This document shows, piece by piece, positions 33,345 through 46,230 of a stretch of DNA of 64,000 nt. Position 1 is the stretch's first letter, and every line of letters begins with the position of its first letter. Where the stretch lies: assembly GCA_947579665.1 (NCBI GenBank), contig OX388348.1, positions 15,004,001-15,068,000 on the forward strand, in the 5' to 3' direction. Below the pieces are notes generated by a model, which saw only the letters and a list, made by a program, of their open reading frames with translations, was not told the DNA's origin and made no database searches. A program made the translations under genes and the position numbers. This DNA is from Sympetrum striolatum (taxonomy: Eukaryota > Arthropoda > Insecta > Odonata > Libellulidae).

Positions 33345-36300
33345 TCAGATTTTACATAGTTTGAAGGATTTTTATATATGAGAATCATTGAACAAGCATA
33401 GTTGGAGAGATATATATAAGAGATAACGATAGCAAGACACTTTACTATGGACTAAAGCCTAATGAAAACTCAGGAACTTTTAAATTAAGAATTATTATTA
33501 TTAGACATATCACTACTAGTAGGTGCAGGACTTGGTGGCAGTAGATCAATATCCACGTATTTGAAGTATTATTGAAGTATTAAGTAAGTAGTAGGTAATT
33601 ACAGCAAGTGTTATTGAAGACCTTCGCTCTTTCTCTGAAAGTCATATTTTTCCATGAACTCTTAAATTCTAATGAAATGCTGATAATTAATCATTAGTGA
33701 GAAATAAGTCATAAACAGAGACATTCTGAATAACAGTAAAAAGAAATTTAATCATCGGGATTTTAATTTATGAATTTTAATTGTAACATCTGAGAATCTC
33801 CCTCATGTATAATGCTCAATACTAATGTAATGATAAATTCAGCCAGTTGCTGAAGTACTATTTAACAGACAAATGTTTAAAAGATTCCTATCCTGATTCT
33901 TATTTGATTAAAAAAGATTGTTTTCTGACGAGAGCACCTAAAATATCGGTCTACCAGGCTTATCTCTAAGGAATATTAATCAGCTTCATATTAAAAAACC
34001 TACGAATAGCTCTATGTCTAAACATTAACTTTAAAGGTAATGAGACAGCCGTTAAAAATATTTCAAGACACTTCATTTACGTAGCAGCATATACTTTAAC
34101 TTCTCCCTTCTAACATTTTCAATTTTTCCATCTTTCAAGTTTTGTCGCTTCAACTATATTATCTATGGATTTTCTCAGTTGATGCTGACAATAGAGTTTT
34201 CGAAAATCAGAAAAATAAGTACACCTAAATACGAAATTTCGTTCATCTGAATACTTCGCAAGGAATTCCCTTTTAAAAAATATATGTTCTTTAACCAAAA
34301 ACCCCGAGGAGATACTGGAGAGAAATTCCTGTTGAAATTTCACGAAAGTACGCACCTGATTGGCTCAAAACGAATGACGTGTACATTCATTCCCAGACAG
34401 ACTCAAAAATAAGACATTTTAACGCTCGGTATAAGCAGCCACCATGTTTTATTAAATATTTTCGCTCCGCGAAACCTTAGTCTTTAAATAAAGCTCGGCG
34501 AAGGAGGCCTCTGTTTTCTCAACGTCTCCCAATAAAAGAGTCGTATGTATTTATTTATCCTTTCTTTTTCATTTTACCTCTCCCGACACTCCTTTTCTTT
34601 TCATTGTCATCTCTCCTTCGCCCATCCTTCGTCCCTCCTGCCATTGCGCTTGAACGCACCTTGAATCTGCAAGGAGTTGAATGGAGCCAGGGACAACAGA
34701 GTCCTCTGACGACGGTTTTCTGAAGCGAAAGGAAGGGAAGACGGAGTATCTTGAAAGTAAAGGAAGTTGTAAGCGGTTTTAGGCACAAAATGAGGCGATG
34801 TCTTTCGAACGGGGTCGGAAATATATTGGAGGCTGGAGAAAAAGTGAAAATGAGATTCCTGCGCCTTGCCAAAGAGATTGAATCTTGATGTTTTTCCCTC
34901 ACCTTTCCTGTTTTTCGAGCTTAGAAATTCACGATTCCGATACCCATCTACCAGTGAAAGAAAATGCTGAGATTGAATAGGAGTGCCAAGAATTGGAAAG
35001 CATTCCCACCATGTTTGTTTCAAAGGGAAACTTATCGTTAATCGATAGTGCCGAAATGAAATATATGATGGTGGTGTGTAAGAACATGAAGTCATCGAGC
35101 GATATATCCGTATAAGTCGGTGGAACTTTAATCTAAATATTTTTTAATTAAGGCGTGGATGTGATAAAATGGGATTTGAATTGTATAAACAAGGTAATAT
35201 AAAATTTCCTGTAAAAGTAGTACATTATCTGTTTCAATTATTGTGAAGATAGACTTCTACGTCATCAAGGCTGCATCTGTTAACTTTATTCTAAATTATG
35301 TTCATGCAAAATGACTACATACATTGGATTACTACTTGCATTCCTAGATATTATATTATATTATAAGAATTATCATAGTTATATTAGTTGCTCGTAGATA
35401 ATGAGAATTTTTTGTTGCCTTTGGAATTGCAAATGACGAATCTAATAATTAAATCCTGAAATATTTGATGAAAGAAAATACAGAATATTCGCTAATACTG
35501 ATTAATTTCTTAGCAATAAAAAATATTAGAATGGATGTTTTCCTTTTATCCTTGCTCAATAAGAAAAGAATAACATTAGATGTTATAACTACGTTAGAAT
35601 TACCATGTGTTGTTCTTCATGACAGTAAAAAACGAAGGGATGAAGCAAATATCCATACGCAGTGAAAAAATGTAACGCCTATTATACCAATCAAAAAGAA
35701 AAAGGCAAAATTCATATCTGAATTAGCTTCCAAATGTTTTGACTTGAAAACATTTTTCCTTAAACTGCCATTATAATCGTTAAAATAATGGTAGAATGAG
35801 TAAAAATCGATGGTGTATTCACATTTAAACAAAACTCATGATAGCTTACGTAGAAAAATAATGCTAAAATCATTTTTGTTGGAATTCTTCAGTCTCACGG
35901 AAATGTATGGTTTAATGTTCGAACAACTGACCAGCATGAAATCCTCTTCAGAAAGCAGTAATTTCTTTAAGAAATAAACTAAAAATCTCAGTTTTCATCT
36001 TTCATGTTTAAAAGTTCGAATTTAACACAATAACTAAATAACTATAACTATTCGTCCCATGGAAATTTCTCGTATTTTCAATCAACTGACGATATCATTG
36101 AACGTGAATAATAAAATAAATTAAATAAAATATTAATATGATTTGATAAATTATCTAACCTCATTTCCTCATCAAATATTGAACATTATACACCTTTCAG
36201 CAAACAAATTAGCGAATTAAAGGCGCGAACTCCCTTAAATCTTACAAAACAAAATTAGAATTCGTGGAACGTTTTTAATGGCCAAAGATGAAGATTAATA

Positions 36301-39300
36301 CTTCGAAACATTGAGATGGAATCGGGAATTATTTTATAATTCCCCCCGGATGAAGACGTTTTTTATGCCTTTCGATGACTGGATCATTTGAAACCAATTA
36401 CGCCACGGTTACCTTTCCCCCTCTTTGTTTAACCATCTTCGCCCTCTTCCCACACGCTCATTCTTCTCCGATTACCGTAAAGGCCTTTTCCTTGCTATCC
36501 GCTTCCTTCGATTTTCTCTCGCCCACTTTTTGTCCCCGTTTCGGGCCGATGATTAAGTGCGATTTTGCGAGCGTTATCAGTGAGAGGGGTGTTTTAATAT
36601 AAGAATGCGCTTAACGGCGTCAGCCGAAAATGAAAAATCATGAGGGGAATGCAGATAAAAAATGTCCTCCAGACGGGCGAAACCGATTTTTTTTGGGAGG
36701 GATGCTAGTAAACAAGTGGAGCATTAATGGTCAATGAAGGCTTGCTTCTGACCGAAGAGAGATAAAATTATCTCGACGTTAGTGGAAAAGGGTAGCGGGT
36801 AGAATGACATTAATTTATACTATATTAAGTCAAGGACACATAGGGTATCTTACGCTTAGTTACTACAGTAGTACCTTTCCTTTAATTTTATTGTAATCTT
36901 TCATTGCAACCTTATCTTTATTTTGAAAGAAATGCAAATGAACAAATTCTTATTCCATTAAGATTTAATCTTGATTACAGAACATTGTTTTCGATTTTTC
37001 CGAGAATTTTTATAAAACACAAAAACATGACGTGATGATTTGTGTTGTGTAAGTTGGCTTCCTTGGAAAACGAGAAAATTATTTGAAAATAAATTTATGT
37101 ATCTTACCATAAGAACTCTTGGATAATTCAATCTCACTTATATTATTGTTGAGAGTATTTACCTTACAAAAATTATAACTAAAAATATTATGAATTCAAA
37201 ATGTCGATGGAACTCAATTTCATAGCTATAATTGAAAAGCAAATCTTGCAAGTATTTATATTTTATCATTTTAATTCAAACTATATCCGGCTTCACCTAA
37301 TCCATCTGAACGCTTAGTTCTACGTAATAGAAGCAAAATATTTCCCTCGTTCGCTTATTCGGAAATCGACTAGACTTAATGTAGCATAGCCACTAAATTA
37401 AAGCCATCGAATTGAATCAAATTTTCGGGTCTAACATTTTTTTCCTATAACAAAGGATATTGACTAAATATGCTTCATAAAGAAAAACATGGAAAGTTAA
37501 TACATACTGGCATTTGAAAAACAAGGCTTTGGAATTTTGGTGACGCATGTAATAAACCTTTAAAAAAGATGTATATAGGGGAGTAGTATATTACTTCCCA
37601 ATCCATTTCTTTGACGATTTAAAAAAATAGAACTTGTATTACAATCGGCACTCTGTATACGAAATACAAGTCGTAATCATCCCCATAAGGAAAATTAATT
37701 ACTCGATAGTTCTTTTTCCATTGTCTTTTATTTGTGGTAAGAAACGCAGAAGGCAGAGCACTTAAGAAAAGCTGCATAACTATATGTTCTGAAGTTATAA
37801 AAGGATGCACTCCACGCTAAAAATGGTAAACATCAGTGAGAATCTGACCTCATGTCATCATCTAACAGTTGTTTTAATAGGCAAAATCATCAAATTTCAT
37901 TTTCTTGATACAATTATGCAAATAAATTTGAGTATTTAACCCGAAATAATTAACTTCCAAAGGTTCGAATCCTAATATTAACTTAGTTTAAAAATTCTCG
38001 AAACTCATAAGATTCTGTGACAGCAATCCTAAGGGAACGTACCTCCTTGGATCTCAGGTTTTCTGTGACCCTCATTAAAATTAATTATAGTGAACGAAAA
38101 AGTTTCTAGTTTCCCGCTGAATGAACCTTCTCGTTGCTATTTCAATTCAGGAATACGCTCCTTCCCACTCACAGCATATAAAGTTTTCCTTTCGCCGTAT
38201 TTCTGCTATACCCCGCAAATTACTCGAATTCCTTCCTCCTGACTGCTCCGCGAAACCATTCTCCGGGTCCTTTTTTAGGGTGTCCGAAATCTGAAACTTT
38301 TCCCCTCTCCCTCTCACGTATTCCCCAATTTATATCTCGATCATATCTTTTCCCATTCATTCCGAACGGCTTCCTATCTAACTCGCTCTCCTTCTTATCA
38401 TTCGAATCATATTTCTTGTATATCGTATCCATCATAGGATATCCTCACTTTCGATCTTAATTTTCCATTTCACTTTCCATTTCACACTCGTTCCGATGCT
38501 TCGAATTCCCCTTGTTACATCATTTTCACAACGCTTAATGATGGCTTTTCATTGTATAGTGTCAAATCTTTCAGATAGACTAACGACATACATAAATAAA
38601 CCAGACATCAAGACGAAGAAACATGCCAGTAAACATTGATGATACTCGCAAAAGACTCAAAATGTTTTCATTTTTAAATTTAGTATTATATGTTTTAACA
38701 TAAGGATTTTATAATTCAAGGACAGCATCTCATAGATTACAATATTGTAATAACCATTTAATTACATTCTCAATTAAAATGTAAATATTTTGTTATACCT
38801 GAAGCGGTTACAGAATGCACCATTGCATCACCTATTGTAGTTATGGTAGTAATTAGATGGAAACCTTGAATGGAAAGCTTCGAAATCGAAAAAATCAATT
38901 CGAAAAAATCAATAAACATACAATCACCAACATAATATTCGTATCTTATTCACTATGAAGTCATTCATAATATTTTTGTCAATCCTAAAATTATTGAATA
39001 TGAAATAGCTTATTAAAAATTTGAGAAAATATTATCAAAAAATCAGAATATATTACCAAAAAAGGACAGCTCATTTCGTTTTTCTAATTTGGTTATCCTA
39101 ACGCATCTAATGCTATTTCAGTAATAGAAAGAACGCTACCAAAGCACATTAAGTGGACCACATATCTATCTTTTCGTAGTCTTCTGCAAATGAACACTTA
39201 AAAGACTGTGTAAAAGAAGTATTGAGAGAAAACTAAAGGGCATATAGAAAAAGATCAGTTCAGTTTTCAAAGAGGGAGAGAGTCATAACATTCAATCATT

Positions 39301-40075
39301 AAAAAACGAAGGCTGGAATTTAAGAAGGATGCAAGCGCACATTTTGTACATTTTAAAAAGCTTTCCGATAAATACCAATGGTCATAACTGATTAGGATAT
39401 TGAATACAATTGGATTCAAAAGAAACGTCTGATTTAGCCATCCCAGATCGCAGACAAAATTCCTCATGTATGGATTAAGACTTCAAGAGGAACCCCTCTG
39501 CAGCAAGCGTTAACTCCCACTTTCTTGAGCAGCTTAGCTTTTTTACATATTCGGGCCGACTTTTCATCCTCCCATTACCATCCCGCATATTTCTCTTCCA
39601 TTTCCTATTCCTCCCGGCATCCTCCGAATACTTCCTCATTCGCTAGGCGCCGCAGCGCCACCCAGCGCTAACCTTTATCCCCCCGCTCCCTCCGCATCCC
39701 CTTGCCGCACCCTAACGCACCCCGGCACGTCCCCTCCCCACCATTTCATTCCCTCCAAATCGACACCCGTTCCAAAAGCGACTTACGTGTCCTCCCCGCT
39801 GTATGCGAGCGACCTCTGCCATTGTGCGCTTCGCGGCCATATTCCGTCCCACTGGAACGCTCTCAACGCACGCTCCCTCTCGCCAGGGGACACGGCGAGT
39901 AGAGTTTCCCTTTCATGATATTAGTATAATATTGCTGCTCTCCTCCCTTTAAGCCCATTTACATTTGTTCTCCTTCCTTGTAGATTCTCTCAGTTCTTTT
40001 GATATCCCGTCCTCTTTTACTCGAAGTATATTCCATTCTTTTGCATCTTCCCAAGGCAGGGTAACATTATTCCTT
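33345..40075. other. Long stretch without recognised genes
   Basis: Mostly AT-rich with pyrimidine-rich, GC-higher blocks on the plus strand at about 34555-34640, 36410-36540, 38140-38480 and 39550-39960. The longest frame is 162 codons on the minus strand (34607-35095), with no recognised domain, overlapping a second minus-strand frame. The block at 39630-39900 is CpG-rich (AGGCGCCGCAGCGCC). A lone B-box word, GGTTCGAATCC, sits at 37972-37982 without an A box. Confidence 0.45.
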
Positions 40076-40080
40076 CGAAA

Positions 40081-40411
40081 TCCTTTAGATCAGGGATTGC
40101 GATATTTTATATAGATAGATATATAGAGACCGCGAGTATTATTCGGTTAAGTAAGAATCCATTAGGACACACATAAAAATACTAGGTCGCACTTGTCTGC
40201 AAAGCATTCAGTTCCAATGCTGATTGATACATCACCCTCTCTAACATAAGCTATATCTCCTCAAAGTAGAAAAAATGGTTTTCCTTTGTCATCCCTTAGA
40301 TCAAGGATAAGATGTACCCAACGGGAGGCCGCAACTATAATTCCCTTACATAAGAAACTATTAGGCCGCACATAAAACAGCAGGCCGCACTTGTCTGTTA
40401 AGAGTTCTATT
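40081..40411. mobile_element. Duplicated hAT-like element end (candidate)
   Basis: Two diverged copies lie about 215 bp apart: TCCTTTAGATCAGGGATTGC ... GAGACCGCGAGTATTAT ... CTAGGTCGCACTTGTCTG at 40081-40200, and TCCCTTAGATCAAGGATAAG ... GAGGCCGCAACTATAAT ... CAGGCCGCACTTGTCTG at 40296-40400. CAGGG-type starts followed by repeated GGCCGCA words are typical of hAT transposon ends. There is no transposase frame. It abuts the truncated mariner fragment. Confidence 0.35.
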
Positions 40412-41138
40412 CTGTATTTTTGGAGCCGGTTCCCCCTGTGCAGTCCACTGTTTGGACTGTAGTTTTGTTTCGGGCGTATAATGGTGTATCCAAGTTTCAT
40501 CTAAAGTTATTAATCGGCGCCAAAAATTGGATTTTTTGCACCTAAACTGCGCCAACGGAGCGTTGGAAATGTTCATTCTGGTCTAACGTGAGCAAACGCT
40601 GCACCCAACGCGCGGACAGCTTTCTCATGCCTAAATGTTGATTTAATATGTGACGAACACGTTCTTTTGACATGTTCATAACCTCTGCTATCTCTATCAC
40701 TTTAATTCGGCGGTCGTCTAGCGCCATTTGGTGGACTTAGGCGATGTTTCCGTCGGTAGTTGCAGTTTTCGGACCTCCCGAACGTTCATCGTCTCCCAAG
40801 CTCTTACGGCAACGTTAAAATTCAGCTCCTCAAAATTTCACTGTGGTAAATGATGGTGCAGAGTCCCCATACACAGAATCCAACTCATCTTTGATTTGCG
40901 TAGGAGTATTGCCTTTCAAAAACAAATATTTAATGACAACTCGATACTCGATGTTGTCCATTTTCACAGAAACACACATCAACTCACTCAAACGACTGTT
41001 ACATAACAACTGCGCGTCCCAAATGGCAGAAAATTTGGTGAGTAACTTCCAACAGATAAAAAGCAAAATTCACTAGCTTTTATTTACGAGTGCTACCATC
41101 TTCACGTTGAAGTCGGAAACTTTTCTGACCACCCTCTA
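40412..41138 (-). pseudogene. Mariner transposase relic, truncated
   Basis: The minus strand from an ATG at 40961 reads IEYRVVIKYLFLKGNTPTQI and AEF..CRKSLGDDERSG. After in-frame stops it continues with DDRRIKVIEIAEVMNMSKER, HLGMRKLSARWVQRLLTLDQ, LDETWIHHYTPETKLQSKQW and GEPAPKIQN. This is the N-terminal half of a mariner transposase, including the helix-turn-helix DNA-binding region and the first catalytic Asp in LDETW. Homology stops near 40412, so the other two catalytic Asp residues are lost. Stops and frame changes add to the damage. A 5' terminal repeat candidate (GGTCAGAAAAGTTTCCGAC in sense) lies near 41112-41130, before the start codon. Confidence 0.85.
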
Positions 41139-41139
41139 C

Positions 41140-42940
41140 CAAATATACGGAAATGAAGAGGAGGGCTAAAAAACCGAGAATGTTGTGAGAGCTTCAACAA
41201 CAAGAATTCCCCTTAAAGGAATGAATGAATGGTGTAATTATCGCAGTGCCTTAATATAATTATTTAATTATGCAATGCTAAAATCCCACGGATAAGTATA
41301 CTTTTATTTTCCAAAGCATCCCATAGTCAACCACAAGCCAATCAAAAGGACAGACGAAAAAACACATGTAAAGTTGATTTCATAAACATGAAATTTTTGT
41401 TTCCTATGAAACTTCAAAAATATAATGATTGAAGTAAATTGAAAAACAGGTAATAAGACAGGAAATTCATTAAAGATACATAGGCTTGCCATCATTTGCA
41501 GGTAGATGGTGCAAACAAGTTCATCCCTTGCTTCTCTTACATGAGCCTACAAGAGCTTCGTGATCTATTAAGCAACATAGAAATTAAGAAAGTGTAAGAT
41601 TTTCTTAAATAAGATAATCAGCCTGTTTCGCCGAATCCGGAAATTGCTCGAATTATAATATTCAAAGATAAACATAAGTATACGATACGTATAAATCTGT
41701 TTGAGATTTCTATATACGCATTACCATGTATAAAATAGAATTTATGAATCTATTTTGAATTTTATTCACCTCATTTTCGAAATAAAAGACATGTGAGATG
41801 AGAAAGCCTCCTGAAGAATTCTGTACGCAACCTATTACCTTCACATTAGAAAATGGAACTCGTTCTTGGATAAAAGAATACCATTCAACAGCATTAATTA
41901 AGAAATTCCTTCCTTGGAAATCCTCGGTCTTGCTCTTAACTAGTCCCAGCATTTATAACAAAGCAATAGATTTTCCCAGATTAGTATTCTGTTCTACGCT
42001 AGTTCGTCTGCGAGATCCATGGCGCTGGAGCAATTCCCTTTGGCGGTGCAAATAACAGGAGAAATTTTTCAAAGGAGAGATGATTTCACGCCGCGATTAA
42101 CGAAAAGAAACTGCACCGCTGACGTCACAAGTCATCCAGCTTCATCCTCATTTCTTCCATTCCGCATCCAACACAATACCGGTAGCAGGTAACATCTCAA
42201 TTCCGGATAAGGCTCCGTAAACAGGACGTGACGAAAAAGAGATTGCAACTCGCGATATTAAATCCCCCTGAAATTCAATCCCGCTCCTCAAAATAATTGA
42301 TTCTCATTTCTTTTTCCCCAAGCCCCTAAACTCCGCTTTCGCCCGCTTGCCTCTTCCCTTCTCATCTTCCTCCGCCTCCTCCAACCTTCGCTAACAACGT
42401 GATTGTTCCTCAACCAAGTCATCCCACAGTCGCTTATCCAATTTCCACTCACTTAAGGCCCTTTCTACCGAATCTTAACGCTTTAATCAGAATATAATGA
42501 CGGCGGCGTCAATCTGCTCTATTTGACTCATTTTTCGCAACATGGCGACTTTCGCGCCGCGTAGAACGTTTTCCCCTTACTTGCTTATCATTTTTCCGCG
42601 GATGTTATATTTCTGCCTCTTTTTACTGCGGGAAAAACTACAACTACTTAAACTCATCAATACATTTTACAGCGTCTCCCGGGCACATTTACCAACTGAT
42701 GGTGTAACGTGTGTTATCCAAAATTCCATAATATGTTCATTACACAAATATTTGTCTGTCACCTATATAACAATAGTATTATGTACCCCGAAAATTAATA
42801 TCTTAGAACTAACTAAACTTAACTAAACATAATTACAAAGGATTTGATATGAGGACATTATTTTTTATAATTAAATCGAAATATGTAGAGGTTATATAGA
42901 TATGTATATGTACATTATAAAAAAATCTGATGTGGCCAGC
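41140..42940. other. No gene recognised
   Basis: AT-rich to about 42000, then a GC-higher pyrimidine-rich block at about 42290-42480. Frames of 85-94 codons (41798-42055 and 42542-42826, both plus) show no domain. Confidence 0.45.
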
Positions 42941-43135
42941 ACATGACTTTCTCCATATTTTAGATGTAAATATTTATCTACGACAGTAATTTCGAACTCT
43001 ATATTCCATCTAAACTCTGAAGATGAGTGATTAATTTAGATATTATTATCTTTGACGTCACAAACATTATAAATAATGTTTTTCGGGACATGTTCGATGA
43101 AAAATGATGAAATTGGCCTTTCGCCCGAGCGCCCA

Positions 43136-43756
43136 GAGCGCCCACAACGTACATAATCAGCAACTTCCGGTTTATACAATCAGTGATACAAAAATATGTT
43201 TTTACAAAAGTTATAGTAAATTATATTTTCTAAAACTTTTATAAATAATTGTATATACCTAAATATCATATTTATGGAGATATTTTGAAAACCGGAAATG
43301 AGCTTTGAAGAATGAAGCTCGACTTCCGGTTCACCGATTTTCTCCAAAATCTAATCAACTCTAAATACACAAACCAAAATATTATACATGAGATTTGGTG
43401 TTGATCCTACAAATACTTTTTATGCTAGAGCGCCCACAAAGTACATGATCAGCTACTTCCGTTTGATCAGTATTTCACGAATAACTCCTAATAAACCGGT
43501 GATACAAAAATATGTTAAATACAAAAGTTATAGTAAATTACATTATCTAAAACTTTTACTTGGTACACAATATTCCTATATATCATATTTATGGAGATAT
43601 TTTGAAAACCGGAAATGAGCTTTGATGAATGAAGCTCGACTTCCGGTTTACCGATTTACTTGAAAAACTAATCAACTCTGACAGCACAAACTACAGAACT
43701 AAATATGAATTTTGGTATTGATACGACTTATAGTTTTCACGTTAGAGCGCCCACTG

Positions 43757-43757
<1 letters not shown>
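43136..43757 (+). repeat. Two tandem units of about 300 bp
   Basis: Unit starts GAGCGCCCACAA at 43136 and 43428 and the partial start GAGCGCCCACTG at 43745 are 292 and 317 bp apart. Shared internal blocks include 'AGTGATACAAAAATATGTT' (or GGTGATAC...), 'CAAAAGTTATAGTAAATTA' and 'GAATGAAGCTCGACTTCCGG'. Similarity is high but not perfect. Confidence 0.8.
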
Positions 43758-43792
<35 letters not shown>

Positions 43793-43795
43793 ACA
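43757..43795 (+). repeat. (AC)n microsatellite
   Basis: An almost uninterrupted CA dinucleotide run of about 38 bases, broken once by T near its end. It sits at the junction between the tandem units and the terminal segment of the 43-kb element, so it may be part of the element. Confidence 0.95.
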
Positions 43796-43921
43796 GACAT
43801 CATTCCGAAAATGGTCAAAACGTGTTCTAGGGACCCCAAAACATGTATTTCCGTTGAAATCTCGAAGTTGATTTTTTTCATGAAAACAATACTTTCTCTA
43901 TACTTCGTATATGGAGAAAGT

Positions 43922-45830
43922 AAAAAGAGGCGAAATAAAATTTCTGCTGGTTTATTTTTCTACATTTTTTATATATATTTTATCAATTTTCGTGTGGGTT
44001 TTGTTCTTTTCATTCTTAATTTTTATTACTATTTTTAAAGCAGACAATTCCATTAGAAATTTACAATATTTAGTGAATTAAGCTACTAAAAGGTATTGGC
44101 AATTTACAGTTAATATGAAAGGATTTAGAGTTAAGCATTTAAAACAGAAATATAAATAGATTGCGCAAAGTAGCTGATATTTTCTTTTGTTTGGGGAATA
44201 CTTTTTCAATGCCTAGTACTAATAATTTCATAATCCTAAATTTTGGAAAGGAGGTGAATCTTTTGGTTAATTATTTTTTATTGAAATTTCTTGATGAGTT
44301 TTCCTACAAATCTGGAAAAAGGAAGACGATTGTTAGTATTTTACGAGTATGTATGTGGAAAATTTTACAAGCAAATGTTATTGCAAATTTCAGATCTAAT
44401 CCACACATGAACAAATTGATAGTAGAATGTTTTCAAATGATTCTTTAGAAAGAGATGTGATATTGTCCCATGATTAATTTATTGAGTTATAAGCAAAAGC
44501 ATGAACAAGCAGATTTACTGAATATGGTTTATCTTACGCTCATCACCCGAAAATTTGATGTGGTAACACTTTACTGCTGCTTCTACTATCCCGTAACAAT
44601 GTTTAGTGAAATCTATTGGCGTATCAATTTTTGACTAATTTATGAAATAATATATTTGACAGCATTGGATTATATTTTGCCATTAGAAATTTATGATATG
44701 AACTTTCATTATGTGGGGGTCAAAAAAATAGGAGAAATTTGAGACAAGGACTTCTTTGAAAATTTAAATCCTCAGAATAAAATTAAGTTATTTCTAGAAT
44801 ATCTTATAGGTAAATGGTTAACTATGCTACTGCACTAGATTCTTGAAACTCTTGTCAATGCTACATGAACGTTAAAGAATTAGTTTTTCCACAACCTTAC
44901 AGTTGCAGAGCCCCATAATAAAAACGAATTCACTCAAGAGTAACTGAATAAAACAGATATTTGGGGATTGGATAAAATAGACCTAATTTCAAGTAACGAA
45001 ACAGAGTCCTAAACAGCAAAACTTTATGTATGGCTTCAAAGAGATCTGGGGTGTTCCCAGTACTCCGCACGAGAGAGCGATAGTTGAGAAATTAACAACA
45101 TGTAATTCTGATGTTCGGAAAAATCGAATTACGGCAGTTGTTAACTTAAATTTTAGAGGTTTTGCCCAGTAGGTTTTTATAATAGTATTTCGTGAAATTT
45201 TCAAAGATGACATTCATACTCTCCAGATAAGACCATTCAGCATTTGTAATACATACAGCGGCAACCAATCGATGTTTCCAAACAGAGAGAATACTAACGC
45301 TACCTCCAAAATACCGATGGACTCATCTCAAATAATAAACTCGTATAAAACACCGAATTAACGTAATTACGGATTCCAAGCGTCGAATCAAGGTGAATTC
45401 AATCGTGCTGGAATTTATCCAACGATGACGCAAAAAAGGTATAATAATAACGGCTTAAAAAAAGGATACTTAATTTCTCTACATCTGTACTCCAATAATC
45501 CCACGCGCAAGTTAATCTCGACAAAAAAAAAACGGAGGCAGGATGCGTAATTTATAATTATGAGCCGCCATTACGAAACGGTACGCCGGAAATCCATAGC
45601 TTGGGGGAATCGCCACCATTATGGGCATCTGCTATGGAGTGCTTCGACTTTAAGTCTGCGTGCATTCCGGTATGCGAGATCCTCAATTAGAAACGGCTTA
45701 AGGGTGGCTGGAGGAGAGAAATTGAAGGATGTGGCGGAGTGTGGGGAGGCGAGGGAGGAGGCGTAGTGAGTGAAATACTGGGAAAATGAGAGAAACAGGG
45801 AGAGATAAGAGCGGATAAAACTATGGAAGA
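43922..45830. other. No gene recognised
   Basis: AT-rich, with a GC-richer block at about 45540-45780 that becomes purine-rich on the plus strand (GGAGGCGAGGGAGGAGGCG). Frames up to 95 codons have no known domain. Confidence 0.45.
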
Positions 45831-45834
45831 CATG

Positions 45835-46230
45835 TCTAAAATAGAATAGTTACAACTTTCTTGAGAGTGAGATTAAGACTAAAACGGACCTTGATATATT
45901 GAACTACTTGTCAAATTATATGCTGATAATGAAAGACAAGAATAAGGCTATATAAAAGAGAAGATAAGGGGCAAACTACTTATTGGATTAAAAAATTCTA
46001 TGTCAAGTACTCCAGAAAAAATATCTGACGGGTACAAAATAAAATGGAATACAACTAACAGAGGGCAGGATGGAAACTAAAATGTGTCCAACTAGATCTG
46101 ACCTTTTGTCAAATCATAAGACAATAATGAAACAAAAATAAGGCGATAAAAAGGAGAGGATAAGAAGAAAACTACTAATTGGATAAAAAAATCCAATTAG
46201 GAAGAAAATTGAGAAAATCTCCTCTTCACA
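45835..46230 (+). repeat. 198-bp direct duplication ending in a hairpin
   Basis: TTGTCAAATTATATGCTGAT at 45908 and TTGTCAAATCATAAGACAAT at 46106 begin two aligned segments. Each continues with AATAAGGC, an AGAGnAGATAAG-type word, and AAACTACTnATTGGAT. The second copy ends in a perfect 10-bp hairpin, CTAATTGGAT-AAAAAA-ATCCAATTAG (46175-46200). Upstream similarity (CTAAAAT...) is weaker. Confidence 0.6.

Larger units (their letters stand above)
42946..43921. mobile_element. 976-bp element with 13-bp TIRs and internal repeats
   Basis: ACTTTCTCCATAT at 42946-42958 is the exact reverse complement of ATATGGAGAAAGT at 43909-43921. Inside are two diverged direct repeats of about 300 bp, from GAGCGCCCACAA at 43136 and again at 43428. 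Both contain ATTTATGGAGATATTTTGAAAACCGG-type sequence and GACTTCCGGTT; a third partial start lies at 43745. They are followed by an (AC)n microsatellite and a terminal hairpin (ACTTTCTC.TATAC...GTATA..GAGAAAGT). No open frame of note. Superfamily unknown; a target duplication was not seen. Confidence 0.55.

Noticed and set aside
34607..35095. 162-codon minus-strand frame
   Set aside because: The longest non-transposon frame, but without recognised domain, signal peptide or codon pattern, and it overlaps another minus-strand frame of 115 codons; best taken as chance in a GC-higher block.
37972..37982. Perfect B-box word GGTTCGAATCC
   Set aside because: No A box within the expected 30-60 bases upstream and no tRNA fold; likely chance or a fully decayed relic.
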